Below are positions 24,718 through 32,719 of a stretch of 64,000 nucleotides of DNA, in pieces. The DNA is taken from positions 248,001 through 312,000 of the forward strand of contig NZ_QQWI01000006.1 of NCBI RefSeq assembly GCF_004125825.1, in the 5' to 3' direction. Position numbers and translations under genes: made by a program. Source of the DNA: Fusibacter sp. A1. GTDB lineage: Bacteria; Bacillota; Clostridia; Peptostreptococcales; Acidaminobacteraceae. How positions within the stretch are numbered: the stretch's first letter is position 1; every line of letters starts with the position of its first letter. Under the pieces are notes generated by a model that was not told where the DNA came from, made no database searches, and saw only the letters and a program-made list of their open reading frames with translations.

Positions 24718-25125
24718 TCAATCGCCCATCACCTTGATCACTAGTTCCCTGGTTCGGGGACCGTCAAACTCACAGAAATAGATGCCTTGCCATGTGCCTA
24801 AAAGCATCAATCCGTTTTCAACAAGCACGGTCTGGTCGACACCGATACAGGACGATTTAAGGTGGGCATGGGAATTGCCCTCATAGTGCCTGTAATCTCC
24901 TTTTTCGGGAAAAACTTTTTCTAGTCCTGCCAGCATGTCCCTCACCACATGAGGGTCTGCGTTTTCATTAATCGTGACAGCAGCTGTGGTGTGGGGCACA
25001 AAGAGCACAAGCATCCCATTTCTAATTCCGCTTTCCTGCAGCGCCACACCCACTTCCCTTGTCACATCGATCATGGTCTGATGACCCTTGGACCTTACTT
25101 GAATTACCGTTTTTACTTGTCTCAT
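24718..25125 (-). CDS. YjbQ family protein (UPF0047)
   Basis: Small beta-rich protein of 135 residues with the family signature FVPHTTAAVTINENADP (45-61) and a C-terminal GTWQGIYFCEFDGPR. Members trimerise and have been reported to have weak thiamine-phosphate synthase activity; the true role is unclear. GGAGG before ATG. The GNAT gene at 25176 is upstream on the same strand with a 50-base gap, so the two may be cotranscribed. Confidence 0.92.
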   Translation of the reverse strand: MRQVKTVIQVRSKGHQTMIDVTREVGVALQESGIRNGMLVLFVPHTTAAVTINENADPHVVRDMLAGLEKVFPEKGDYRHYEGNSHAHLKSSCIGVDQTVLVENGLMLLGTWQGIYFCEFDGPRTRELVIKVMGD

Positions 25126-25175
25126 CTGATCCTCCGAAAAATGATTCCATATCGCTTATTGCTTCTACGAACACC

Positions 25176-25733
25176 TTACAGGCTTTCTCTCTCAAGCAGA
25201 TAGGACATCACAACCCGGTCTTCGTACCTACCGCTTTCTTTTATGTAAATCGCATCTCTTTTTATACCTTCTTCAGTAAAGCCGACCCTTTTCGCTAGAT
25301 TCAGCGAAGCCGAGTTTTTAGGATTGATGCTCACCTCGATCCTTCTGATGTTTGTTTCTTTCGTCAGAAAAGCGATCACACCTTGCATCACCTCCGTCAT
25401 GATTCCTTTTTTCCAGTAAACCTTACTCAGCATGGCTCCAAAGGATATGGCCCTGTGACGTTTATCATACCCGTTCATTGAGAAAACACCTATCATGTCA
25501 TCTTTCTCATCGACAATCGCCCAGCGGAGCATTTTTCCATCCAGCTGCCTTTTCCTACATGTCTCAATATAGGCCTTTCCCTCTTCTTCACTCTTTAAGG
25601 GATCCATCGGCTGAAACGCCAGTCCTTCCTCAGAATAAACCTCGCAAATCTTCTTTGAGTCTTTCAACTCAAGTGTTCTCAACCGGTACCGCTGTAGTTC
25701 GATGACCGGCGGATGCTTGTAATACGATTCCAT
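25176..25733 (-). CDS. GNAT family N-acetyltransferase (RimJ/RimL-like)
   Basis: Acetyl-CoA-dependent acyltransferase of 185 residues in the RimJ/RimL-type GNAT group: YRLRTLELKDSKKICEVYS at the N-terminus, the VYWKKGIMTEVMQGVIAF pyrophosphate-binding helix, and IEVSINPKNSASLNLAKRVGFTEEG (N-x-x-S-x-x-L), of which the last part is the CoA-site helix. Substrate (protein N-terminus or antibiotic) unknown. Confidence 0.9.
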   Translation of the reverse strand: MESYYKHPPVIELQRYRLRTLELKDSKKICEVYSEEGLAFQPMDPLKSEEEGKAYIETCRKRQLDGKMLRWAIVDEKDDMIGVFSMNGYDKRHRAISFGAMLSKVYWKKGIMTEVMQGVIAFLTKETNIRRIEVSINPKNSASLNLAKRVGFTEEGIKRDAIYIKESGRYEDRVVMSYLLERESL

Positions 25734-25781
25734 CCTATCGTCCTCCTCTATTTCTACCTTATTATACCACTTAAAAACAAA

Positions 25782-25802
25782 AACCCCTTGCGAGGTTTCA
25801 TT
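25782..25802 (-). terminator. Weak terminator after the winged-helix regulator gene
   Basis: Minus strand AAACCT ... AGGGGTTTTT hairpin with one wobble pair overlapping the end of the regulator gene, then a T-rich tail. Confidence 0.45.
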
Positions 25803-26385
25803 TGTCGTGGATTTCGAGGTCGTACATGTTCATATAGACTCTGGTCTTTGTTTTTCCCTTCATCTGATCCGGTTTTTTGGAGTGGCTACTCACGTAATCA
25901 CTCACCATTTTTTGCAGTTCCATACGCTCTTCAAAGTCCAAATAGATGTCATCATTGAAGAAGTGGATACCGAACACCTTTTCCTTGCTGTCCAGTCTTC
26001 TTAGCGTTTCATGATAGCTTTGTGCAAGTGACATGAAATTCTCATCGCTGTCTTTTTTCAACTTGTCGAGCATATCGTCCATCAGCTGCGCATTGGTAAT
26101 ATGCTCGTCGGGATCTGCCATGATGTTGACCGATTCATAATCCAGGTCGTAATAGACGGCGGTGATATTGCCCATGGCCTCTTCATGATCTAGGCCCACC
26201 GCTCCGATTTCGAGCAGTTTGCGCATATGGTAGTGTACCTTTGAATGAGAAATCTCCATGGTATCCGACACATCTTTGACAGTACACGGCCTACCGATCT
26301 TCTTCATGGTTTTCAGAATGCCCTGCCTGAGAGGATCATAGAATATCTTATATTTTTTTCTCGTATCTATCACCAGTGTCTTCAT
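25798..26385 (-). CDS. ArsR-type winged-helix transcriptional regulator
   Basis: Cytoplasmic regulator of 195 residues. FYDPLRQGILKTMKK (15-29) opens a winged helix with the recognition helix in EISHSKVHYHMRKLLEIGAV (44-63). The rest (about 90-195) is an acidic helical domain with no known signature. The ArsR/HTH_20 type pairs with the MFS transporter gene 48 bases upstream on the same strand, so it is probably a repressor of that gene and itself, acting at the palindrome at 27751-27771. Confidence 0.88.
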   Translation of the reverse strand: MKTLVIDTRKKYKIFYDPLRQGILKTMKKIGRPCTVKDVSDTMEISHSKVHYHMRKLLEIGAVGLDHEEAMGNITAVYYDLDYESVNIMADPDEHITNAQLMDDMLDKLKKDSDENFMSLAQSYHETLRRLDSKEKVFGIHFFNDDIYLDFEERMELQKMVSDYVSSHSKKPDQMKGKTKTRVYMNMYDLEIHDK

Positions 26386-26433
26386 GAAAGGTTCCTTCCC
26401 GTAAACAGGTCAAGATCATGCCAAAATTTCAGC

Positions 26434-27714
26434 TTATGCCGCCTCGTTTTGCTTGATACCCGGAATGTCATTGATAGACGCATAAGCATTTAGTTTTCTT
26501 ATCGTCTTAAAGGTCGCAAATAAAAGTGTGAAGGCGACCATCGCTATTCCATTATAAACGAAAAGTGTTCCAATGTTCATCTTATCGGATATCAAACCAA
26601 AAAAACCTGCTCCGATGGGATTGGACACCATCACGACCATACCCACAAGGCCCCCCACATGTGCGATGATTTCATTTGGAGTCCGCTTCATCATATAGGT
26701 GCTAAGGAGCACATTCACAAATGGAAGCATGAGCCCGATCACAAAGAAAGACAGCGAGGCGATCAGCACAGCCGGTAGAAAGTGGACCACAAGGGGCAGC
26801 GAGAGCCCTGCGTACAAGACACCCACTCCTACGAGCGGGACGATCAGGCACTGATACGGCGTGTACCGTTCTCCAAAGTGATTGACCACGAGACCGCCAA
26901 GCAAGGATCCCACGGTAATGGCGACGGATAGGATTCCAATTGCGGAAGCCGTAGCGCTCAAGGTTTCTTTCACATACACAGGAAGTAGCGCGTTTATCGG
27001 TGTGATCAGAAAGTTGAATACCAGGCACAGCCCTAAGATGGAAACGAGCGTTTTGTCATTCAGAATAAAGCGGTAACCCGACTTCAGGCTTTCCAGATAA
27101 TCTCCGTTTTCAAATTTCCTGATCGGTCTGTTTGGAAGCAGCGTGACCAGGATCATCAGCGCTGAAATCAAAAATGTCGCAGCATCGATCAGGAAGGCCA
27201 CTTCAACTCCAAGTATGGCGACAACCCCGCCAGCAAGGGCGAAGCCGATCAGCTGAGCGGTTTGAACAATGGAATTTCCAATTGAATTCGCTTTCATATA
27301 GAGTTCGTCCGGAAGGGTCAACTGGAAGATAGCGCCTTTTGCCGCCATCGCGAACACCTCTACTGTGGATGTCAACAAGGTCAATAGGTATAGATGCCAT
27401 GGCTCAAGCAAACCCGTCATGTAAAGCGCCGCGATGATGATGACAAACACTCCCCTCAAGGCGTCCCCTATCACAAGCAGCGGCTTGGTGGGCAAATAAT
27501 TGACCAGCGGTCCGATAAAGGGACTCAGTATCAGGTTGGGTAGTATATTGAGTATGTAGACGACTCCCAAAAGGGCGGCAGATCCTGTGATCTCATAAAC
27601 GAGCCATGAAAACGCGACTACGTCGATACTGTCTCCAAATCTTGATATGGTCCTTGCGATCAGCATATTCCTATACGCCTTATGCGAGCCTAGCGCTTTT
27701 AAATCTTTATACAT
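26434..27714 (-). CDS. MFS transporter (drug exporter-like)
   Basis: Membrane protein of 426 residues with 12 predicted transmembrane segments. ARTISRFGDSIDVVAFSWLVYEITGS at its start and FIGPLVNYLPTKPLLVIGDALRG in loop 2-3 match the enterobactin exporter/MefA-like MFS_3 group. Probably effluxes a drug or natural product. The start at ATG 27714 has GGGGGAAC upstream. The longer frame to 27804 runs through the promoter and operator and is rejected. First gene of an operon with the winged-helix regulator. Confidence 0.9.
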   Translation of the reverse strand: MYKDLKALGSHKAYRNMLIARTISRFGDSIDVVAFSWLVYEITGSAALLGVVYILNILPNLILSPFIGPLVNYLPTKPLLVIGDALRGVFVIIIAALYMTGLLEPWHLYLLTLLTSTVEVFAMAAKGAIFQLTLPDELYMKANSIGNSIVQTAQLIGFALAGGVVAILGVEVAFLIDAATFLISALMILVTLLPNRPIRKFENGDYLESLKSGYRFILNDKTLVSILGLCLVFNFLITPINALLPVYVKETLSATASAIGILSVAITVGSLLGGLVVNHFGERYTPYQCLIVPLVGVGVLYAGLSLPLVVHFLPAVLIASLSFFVIGLMLPFVNVLLSTYMMKRTPNEIIAHVGGLVGMVVMVSNPIGAGFFGLISDKMNIGTLFVYNGIAMVAFTLLFATFKTIRKLNAYASINDIPGIKQNEAA

Positions 27715-27750
27715 CGTTGTTCCCCCATTTATTCGACTGTAATTACACCG

Positions 27751-27804
27751 TCGTCCAATTTTATTGGACGAGCTTATCATAATATTTTTTCCAGTCCCTG
27801 TCAA
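27751..27804 (-). promoter_or_regulatory. Promoter and operator of the MFS-regulator operon
   Basis: Minus strand TTGACA (27804-27799), 17-base spacer, TATGAT (27781-27776). The inverted repeat TCGTCCAA-N5-TTGGACGA (27751-27771) follows immediately and covers the start of transcription, a good repressor position for the regulator encoded at 25798. Confidence 0.85.
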
Positions 27805-27806
27805 TA

Positions 27807-27832
27807 GAAAAAGAGGCTCGACATCGAGCCTC
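27807..27832 (-). terminator. Terminator after the DUF2087-esterase gene
   Basis: GAGGCTCGA and TCGAGCCTC arms at 27813-27832 with a tiny loop, then TTTTTC on the minus strand. It separates the esterase gene from the next promoter. Confidence 0.9.
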
Positions 27833-27864
27833 TCAGGAAGTAGACAAAGTCCAATTTCATGTTC

Positions 27865-29286
27865 CTATTTCAGTAGATACTTAAGCCCGTTCCCCAAGCT
27901 CAGTGCGGCGTCAAAAAAGGTGTGTCCGCCCACATGCTCCTCAAAGCATACCGGAATATCCTTGTTTTTCAGTACTTGGACCATCTCGAGATTTGCCTGA
28001 TGGTGGTCTGCTATTTTTGATTCGAGCCTACCGATACTGATATGAAAATCAACGCCTTCGAGCGGTTCGTTTCTGAAACGCTTGACCAGTTGCGACTGCT
28101 TATCCACGTTCTCCCCAGGTTCCCAGTAGTAAGCGCTCGACTGGGCTAGGACATACTTGAAGGTCTCGGGGTTCTCAAGCGCCATGAAGCTTGCCATCAG
28201 TCCACCTAGGCTAAACCCCACCAGCACGACATGAGCAGGGTCGTACTTAGCCAGTTCATCGGTCACGGCGGCCATAAAGTCCTTGTCAAAGATCAGATTC
28301 GTCATCCGATCCTTTCTGTTGTCGATAAACAGGACGTTCACACTTGGGATTTCATTGTTTTTCACCAGTGAGTCGATGATGTTCAAGGCTTTCGTTTCAT
28401 AAAAATATTCATACCCGTCAAGAAATACAAGGAGCTTGTCTGAAGGACCAGCCAGCGGTTCACAGTACCACATCCGTCTGTCCCCTTGTAAAAGCGGATG
28501 CGACAGGGCTTTCTCTTTCACACTGAAGGAATGCGTGCTTCTTGTCGCTTCAGAGGGGAGTTTGAACTCTGGAAGCTCCAACATGGATTCCTGTTTGAAC
28601 AGTACCGCAAATTCCTCTGGAAACAGTTCATCGTCCGTGCATGTCACAGTATGGTCCATGAGTGGGTCAAGTCTCACATCCACGTCCTCCCATTCCGCTT
28701 CAGGGTCTTCGTTGACAAGATAGACATAAAGCGATCTTGTGTTTCTTGCTACCACATAGGACTTATAAAACACATCGGTTCCTTCAATTTGGCTAAACAG
28801 GTTTTCTTCTGTGTCCTGTCCGAAAAGCTCTCCAAAAATCGACACGGTCTTTACAGAATCGTCTCCCCTAAAGACCATCGTCAAAATGCAATAGTTTTCA
28901 TCGTATTCAATCGGATCGATGAAATGACCCTTATGCTTTTCTGCCATCTTCCAAAATTCATCGACCGCTTTATCCTTATCGTCCTCTAGGGACTTATGTA
29001 ATCTTTTGATTGCAGGTGATTCAAACCCTTCCTTGATCCTCCAGTATTCAGCACCGTTTTTTGTCCTCTGAAGCAGGCGAAGTTCAATTAATCCCCTTCG
29101 CAGTAAGAAGTAGTCACCAAAGGTGTGCCACTGGACAATAAGTTCATTGACCTTCTTTTCACTGTAGTCTTTGTCAAAGTCGAATTTTGAAGACAGATAG
29201 CGTAAGACCGCTTTTTTCTTCGCTTGTTTTGAGGGCCAGATCTTAACTCTTCCCTGATCATCCAGGTACTGACTGATTTTTTCCAT
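27865..29286 (-). CDS. DUF2087 - enterochelin-esterase-like fusion hydrolase
   Basis: Protein of 473 residues with three parts. Residues 1-90 match the DUF2087 domain, normally a small stand-alone or helix-turn-helix-linked module (KQAKKKAVLRYLSSKF, WHTFGDYFLLRRGLIE). About 110-245 resembles the beta-sandwich N-domain of enterochelin esterase (DENYCILTMVFRGDD, VSIFGELF). About 265-473 is an esterase D-like alpha/beta hydrolase with VGFSLGG (Ser359) and GGHTF (His455). It may hydrolyse a siderophore or other ester. Why DUF2087 is attached is unknown. No signal peptide. Single gene. Confidence 0.85.
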   Translation of the reverse strand: MEKISQYLDDQGRVKIWPSKQAKKKAVLRYLSSKFDFDKDYSEKKVNELIVQWHTFGDYFLLRRGLIELRLLQRTKNGAEYWRIKEGFESPAIKRLHKSLEDDKDKAVDEFWKMAEKHKGHFIDPIEYDENYCILTMVFRGDDSVKTVSIFGELFGQDTEENLFSQIEGTDVFYKSYVVARNTRSLYVYLVNEDPEAEWEDVDVRLDPLMDHTVTCTDDELFPEEFAVLFKQESMLELPEFKLPSEATRSTHSFSVKEKALSHPLLQGDRRMWYCEPLAGPSDKLLVFLDGYEYFYETKALNIIDSLVKNNEIPSVNVLFIDNRKDRMTNLIFDKDFMAAVTDELAKYDPAHVVLVGFSLGGLMASFMALENPETFKYVLAQSSAYYWEPGENVDKQSQLVKRFRNEPLEGVDFHISIGRLESKIADHHQANLEMVQVLKNKDIPVCFEEHVGGHTFFDAALSLGNGLKYLLK

Positions 29287-29337
29287 CTCGTTCTCCTGAC
29301 TTTAAAATTCATTTGCGCACGGTTTGCTTATATGGGT

Positions 29338-29343
29338 TATAAT
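29338..29343 (+). promoter_or_regulatory. Possible -10 element upstream of the peroxiredoxin-like gene
   Basis: TATAAT on the plus strand, 115 bases before the ATG, in the divergent region with the esterase gene. The -35 candidates are poor (TTGCGC 19 bases upstream). Confidence 0.35.
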
Positions 29344-29458
29344 AAGGCTGAGTCTCATTAACAGAACATTGAATTAGTTTCAGTATATCAAATGTCAAGT
29401 CGGATCATACCGGAACAAATGATTATAAGGATTAATAGTAAACTATCTAGGAGGCCAT

Positions 29459-30103
29459 ATGGCATTTTTAAAAAGTCTACAAACCGTAAAAGAAGAAACC
29501 GAGAAAAAGATTCCAAAGATACTGAACCGATACATGTATTTTCAGATTGAGCAGTTGAAACGTACCCAGCTTGTCAATCAGTCCATACGAGTCGGGAACA
29601 AGTTCCCTGATTCCGAACTTACCTTACACGATGGAAGTAAAACGACTCTTTTCAATTTAATTGATGACAAACCTACCATACTTTCCTTTTACAGGGGTAG
29701 TTGGTGCCCTTACTGCAATTTCACATTGATGCATTTTGACGATCTTTTGAAACTGCAGTCAAGACCTATAAACATGGTTGCGATTTCTCCAGAAAAGCCG
29801 ACAGAAAATGAATTGATTTCATCGAACCCAGAACTTCAGTTCAAGGTCACGACAGACGAGGGAAATCAGCTTTCAAAATCACTCGGACTCACTTTTAAAT
29901 TACCGCTTATGTTGAGAATCATCTACAGGCTGGGTGGCATACAGCTTAGTCATTCGCAAGGCAATCGTGAGCACGAACTTCCTGTTCCGGCTACCTATCT
30001 TGTCGACAGCAAGGGTGTAGTCATCAAGCGCTGGATCGAAGTCGACTATAAAAAAAGGGTTTCGCCTGAAAAGGTGATCAACGCGTATTTCAATTACAAG
30101 TAG
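29459..30103 (+). CDS. Peroxiredoxin-like (AhpC/TSA family) protein
   Basis: Thioredoxin-fold protein of 214 residues. SFYRGSWCPYCNFTL (76-90) gives Cys83 and Cys86, a CxxC arrangement in the position of the peroxidatic Cys, characteristic of the peroxiredoxin-like family near AhpC/BCP. The N-terminal 40 residues form an extra helical stretch. It probably reduces peroxides or disulfides in the cytoplasm. TAGGAGG precedes the ATG. Single gene. Confidence 0.88.
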   Translation: MAFLKSLQTVKEETEKKIPKILNRYMYFQIEQLKRTQLVNQSIRVGNKFPDSELTLHDGSKTTLFNLIDDKPTILSFYRGSWCPYCNFTLMHFDDLLKLQSRPINMVAISPEKPTENELISSNPELQFKVTTDEGNQLSKSLGLTFKLPLMLRIIYRLGGIQLSHSQGNREHELPVPATYLVDSKGVVIKRWIEVDYKKRVSPEKVINAYFNYK

Positions 30104-30112
30104 CATTTTTTT

Positions 30113-30155
30113 AGGCCATACCGATCCTAATAAGCGATTGGATGGCCTTTTCTAT
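30113..30155 (+). terminator. Terminator after the peroxiredoxin-like gene
   Basis: AGGCCAT...CC.ATC pairs with GAT.GG.ATGGCCT across 30113-30150, followed by TTTTCT. The rest of the gap to 30362 is AT-rich with no clear promoter apart from TTTACA/GATAAA-like sequence near 30293-30318. Confidence 0.75.
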
Positions 30156-30362
30156 TGCGCTATTTCAATCCTCGAAATAACGACCCTGCAAAAGCATTTT
30201 ATTTGACCCTTCCTGCTTTTTCGTGATATTCTTAAAAAGTGCTTGTATCAGGGGTGTTTTACATAGCAAAGAAGAGATTTTCAAGCAATCCTTTTACATC
30301 ATCATTTACATGATAAAATCAACTGCTGATGTCGTTTTTAGTGATAAAGTTAGGAGCAAACC

Positions 30363-31655
30363 ATGGAGAAACAATTTAAGCATGAATTGACTTTGGATGA
30401 AGCTACTTCATTACGTATAACCGGCGGAAAACCGCTTTACGGCGAGGTAAAACCGGACGGTGCTAAAAACTCAAGCCTATATGCGCTTGTTGCCGCTACT
30501 TACATACGAGAAGGTTGGATGACACTCGAAAACATTCCGCTTATCACAGATATTCAGATGACCCTGCTTACACTTAAAGAAATCGGCATGAACTTCACCA
30601 TAAAGGACGGCGCCATAAAAATCTACGGCGAGGTGGAGCATACGAACATCTCCGATCAATACGCGTCAAAAACAAGAGCATCGATTGCCTTTTTAGGGGC
30701 CCTGCTGTCACAATACGGCAGCATCACCCTTCCTTTACCTGGTGGAGATAAGATCGGCGATCGCCCGATAGACATTCACATCGATGTCATCAAGAGCTTC
30801 GGTGCCAGCATTGCTATCGAAGGCGGATTTGTGAAAGCATCGATGGACATCAGCAAACTGACAGGAAAAGATATCTTCCTTCGTTACCCAAGTGTGGGTG
30901 CGACGATTAATGCGATCTTTATGGCTATCACAGCTTCCGGTCGAACAACCATCACCAATGCCGCGAAAGAACCCGAAATTGTCGACTTGATTACACTTTT
31001 AAGCAAAATGGGTGCTGACATTCGTGGTGGCGGAACCAATCGGATCATCATTGAAGGTGTGTCGACCCTCGAAAGCGTCAACCATGAAATCATACCGGAT
31101 AGACTTGAAGCTGGCGCCCTGATCATGTGTTTTGCTATGACAGGTGGTAAAGGCATCGTTTCTGGAAGTATTCCAGAACATAATAGACCTCTCATCCATA
31201 CCTTGCAGTCAGTAGGCATGAACATCGAGGTCATTGATGACAATATCCATATCGACGCGTCAAAACCCATAAAACCCTTCCACGTCGAAACTCAGCCATA
31301 TCCTGGTTTGGCAACTGATTTACAAGCCATTTGCACTTCATTCGCACTCGTTTGCCCAGGTACTTCGACCATAAAAGATACCGTTTTTGAAGAACGCTTC
31401 GCTCATGTGGAGGAGCTTCGAAAAATGGGTGCCGACATCGAAAAGAATGGCAACAAGATCTATATACACAATGTGCCTCATCTAACCGGAGCGACTGTTT
31501 CAGGTGGTGATATCCGATGTGTCGTATCGCTCATCATGGCTGCTCTGGCAATCGATGACATCAGTCACGTTGGAGGTATCGAGCACCTACTGCGCGGACA
31601 TATCCATTTTATCGATAAACTAAAATCTTTACATGCCGATATCGAGCTCATTTGA
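30363..31655 (+). CDS. murA: UDP-N-acetylglucosamine 1-carboxyvinyltransferase with Asp at the fosfomycin-target position
   Basis: First committed enzyme of peptidoglycan synthesis: transfers enolpyruvate from PEP to UDP-GlcNAc in the cytoplasm. It has 430 residues, the usual length, with an extra N-terminal segment of about 13. PDGAKNSS (31-38) contains the catalytic Lys-Asn pair, TRASIAFLG follows the flexible region, and PGGDKIGDRPID (126-137) is the active-site loop. There the usual Cys115 (Escherichia coli numbering) is Asp129. ATDLQAIC and GGDIRCV hold the catalytic Asp and PEP-binding Arg. The Cys-to-Asp change is known from fosfomycin-resistant mycobacterial MurA. It could be the main MurA or a paralogue. 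Confidence 0.93.
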   Translation: MEKQFKHELTLDEATSLRITGGKPLYGEVKPDGAKNSSLYALVAATYIREGWMTLENIPLITDIQMTLLTLKEIGMNFTIKDGAIKIYGEVEHTNISDQYASKTRASIAFLGALLSQYGSITLPLPGGDKIGDRPIDIHIDVIKSFGASIAIEGGFVKASMDISKLTGKDIFLRYPSVGATINAIFMAITASGRTTITNAAKEPEIVDLITLLSKMGADIRGGGTNRIIIEGVSTLESVNHEIIPDRLEAGALIMCFAMTGGKGIVSGSIPEHNRPLIHTLQSVGMNIEVIDDNIHIDASKPIKPFHVETQPYPGLATDLQAICTSFALVCPGTSTIKDTVFEERFAHVEELRKMGADIEKNGNKIYIHNVPHLTGATVSGGDIRCVVSLIMAALAIDDISHVGGIEHLLRGHIHFIDKLKSLHADIELI

Positions 31656-31683
31656 GTAGAGATTCAATCAAAGGGAGCTGAAC

Positions 31684-32670
31684 ATGTTTACTAGATTAAA
31701 AAAGTATCTTCCAGGACTACTGCTCACACTACTCATAGCCATACCCGCGTGGATTTTGGGTAAACAAGTACCGATCATCGGCAGCCCGGTCCTGGGCATC
31801 TTATTCGGAATGCTCATCGCCTTTTGGCGAAGACCCATGCATTATGAGCTAGGTATCAAGTATTCTTCCAAGAAGATACTCAAATACGCGATCATCTTTT
31901 TAGGCTTCAACATGAATCTGTTTAATGTATTTAAAGTCGGTCAAACGACATTGATTCTTATGCTTTTCACTATGACCACAACCCTTTTCACGGCATTCTT
32001 CATCGGAAAAAAACTTGGTCTTGATAGCAATACAAAAACACTTATCGCAGTTGGAACAACGATCTGCGGCGGATCTGCTATCGCCGCTACAGCGCCCATC
32101 ATCAATGCCGATGACGAAGAGGTGGCTAGAGCCATCTCCACGATCTTCTTGTTCAATGTGATCGCGGCATTCGTTTTTCCTCTCATCGGCCATTTGTTCG
32201 GTATGAGCGACTACGTCTTCGGGATTTGGGCGGGAACGGCTGTCAATGATACGTCCTCTGTGGTCGCAGCGGGTTATTCCTTTAGCGATGAGGCAGGGAA
32301 CCTCGCAGTTATTGTTAAACTAACTAGAACCTTGATGATTGTGCCGATAACGCTTTTTCTTGCGGTGAAGACATCAAAAGAGGCAGCGAAGACATCTGGC
32401 GATTTTAAGTTCGCATCCGTTTTCCCGTGGTTTGTCATCGGCTTTATCGCGGCATCTGTGGTAAACACATTCCTACCGGTTCCTGAGGCTCTGACCGGAT
32501 CACTGGTTCAGGTGGGTAAGTTTTCGATTGTCATGGCAATGGTCGCAATCGGACTTAACACACATTTGGTGAAACTCATCAAAAATGGTTGGAAACCAAT
32601 TCTTTTAGGACTGATCTGCTGGATCGTGTTGGCTTCGACTTCTCTGATCGTTCAATATTCCATTTTATAA
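31684..32670 (+). CDS. YeiH/YadS-type putative sulfate exporter family transporter (UPF0324)
   Basis: Membrane protein of 328 residues with about ten hydrophobic segments. It has the UPF0324 signatures GKKLGLDSNTKTLIAVGTTICGGSA (around 104-128) and FGIWAGTAVNDTSSVVAAGYSFS (around 179-201). The biochemical function of the family is unproven despite its name. It follows murA by 28 bases on the same strand and is probably cotranscribed with it. Confidence 0.88.
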   Translation: MFTRLKKYLPGLLLTLLIAIPAWILGKQVPIIGSPVLGILFGMLIAFWRRPMHYELGIKYSSKKILKYAIIFLGFNMNLFNVFKVGQTTLILMLFTMTTTLFTAFFIGKKLGLDSNTKTLIAVGTTICGGSAIAATAPIINADDEEVARAISTIFLFNVIAAFVFPLIGHLFGMSDYVFGIWAGTAVNDTSSVVAAGYSFSDEAGNLAVIVKLTRTLMIVPITLFLAVKTSKEAAKTSGDFKFASVFPWFVIGFIAASVVNTFLPVPEALTGSLVQVGKFSIVMAMVAIGLNTHLVKLIKNGWKPILLGLICWIVLASTSLIVQYSIL

Positions 32671-32672
32671 AA

Positions 32673-32711
32673 AAAGACTCAGAACAGTTCAGTTGACTGT
32701 TCTGAGTCTTT
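32673..32711. terminator. Bidirectional terminator between the YeiH-type gene and the subtilase gene
   Basis: Perfect 16-base arms AAAGACTCAGAACAGT (32673-32688) and complement (32696-32711) with a 7-base loop. A-rich and T-rich flanks allow function in both directions. Confidence 0.93.
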
Positions 32712-32719
32712 CGTAATTT

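Noticed and set aside
27715..27804. N-terminal extension of the MFS gene
   Set aside because: It runs through the -35, -10 and operator; the ribosome binding site is before 27714.
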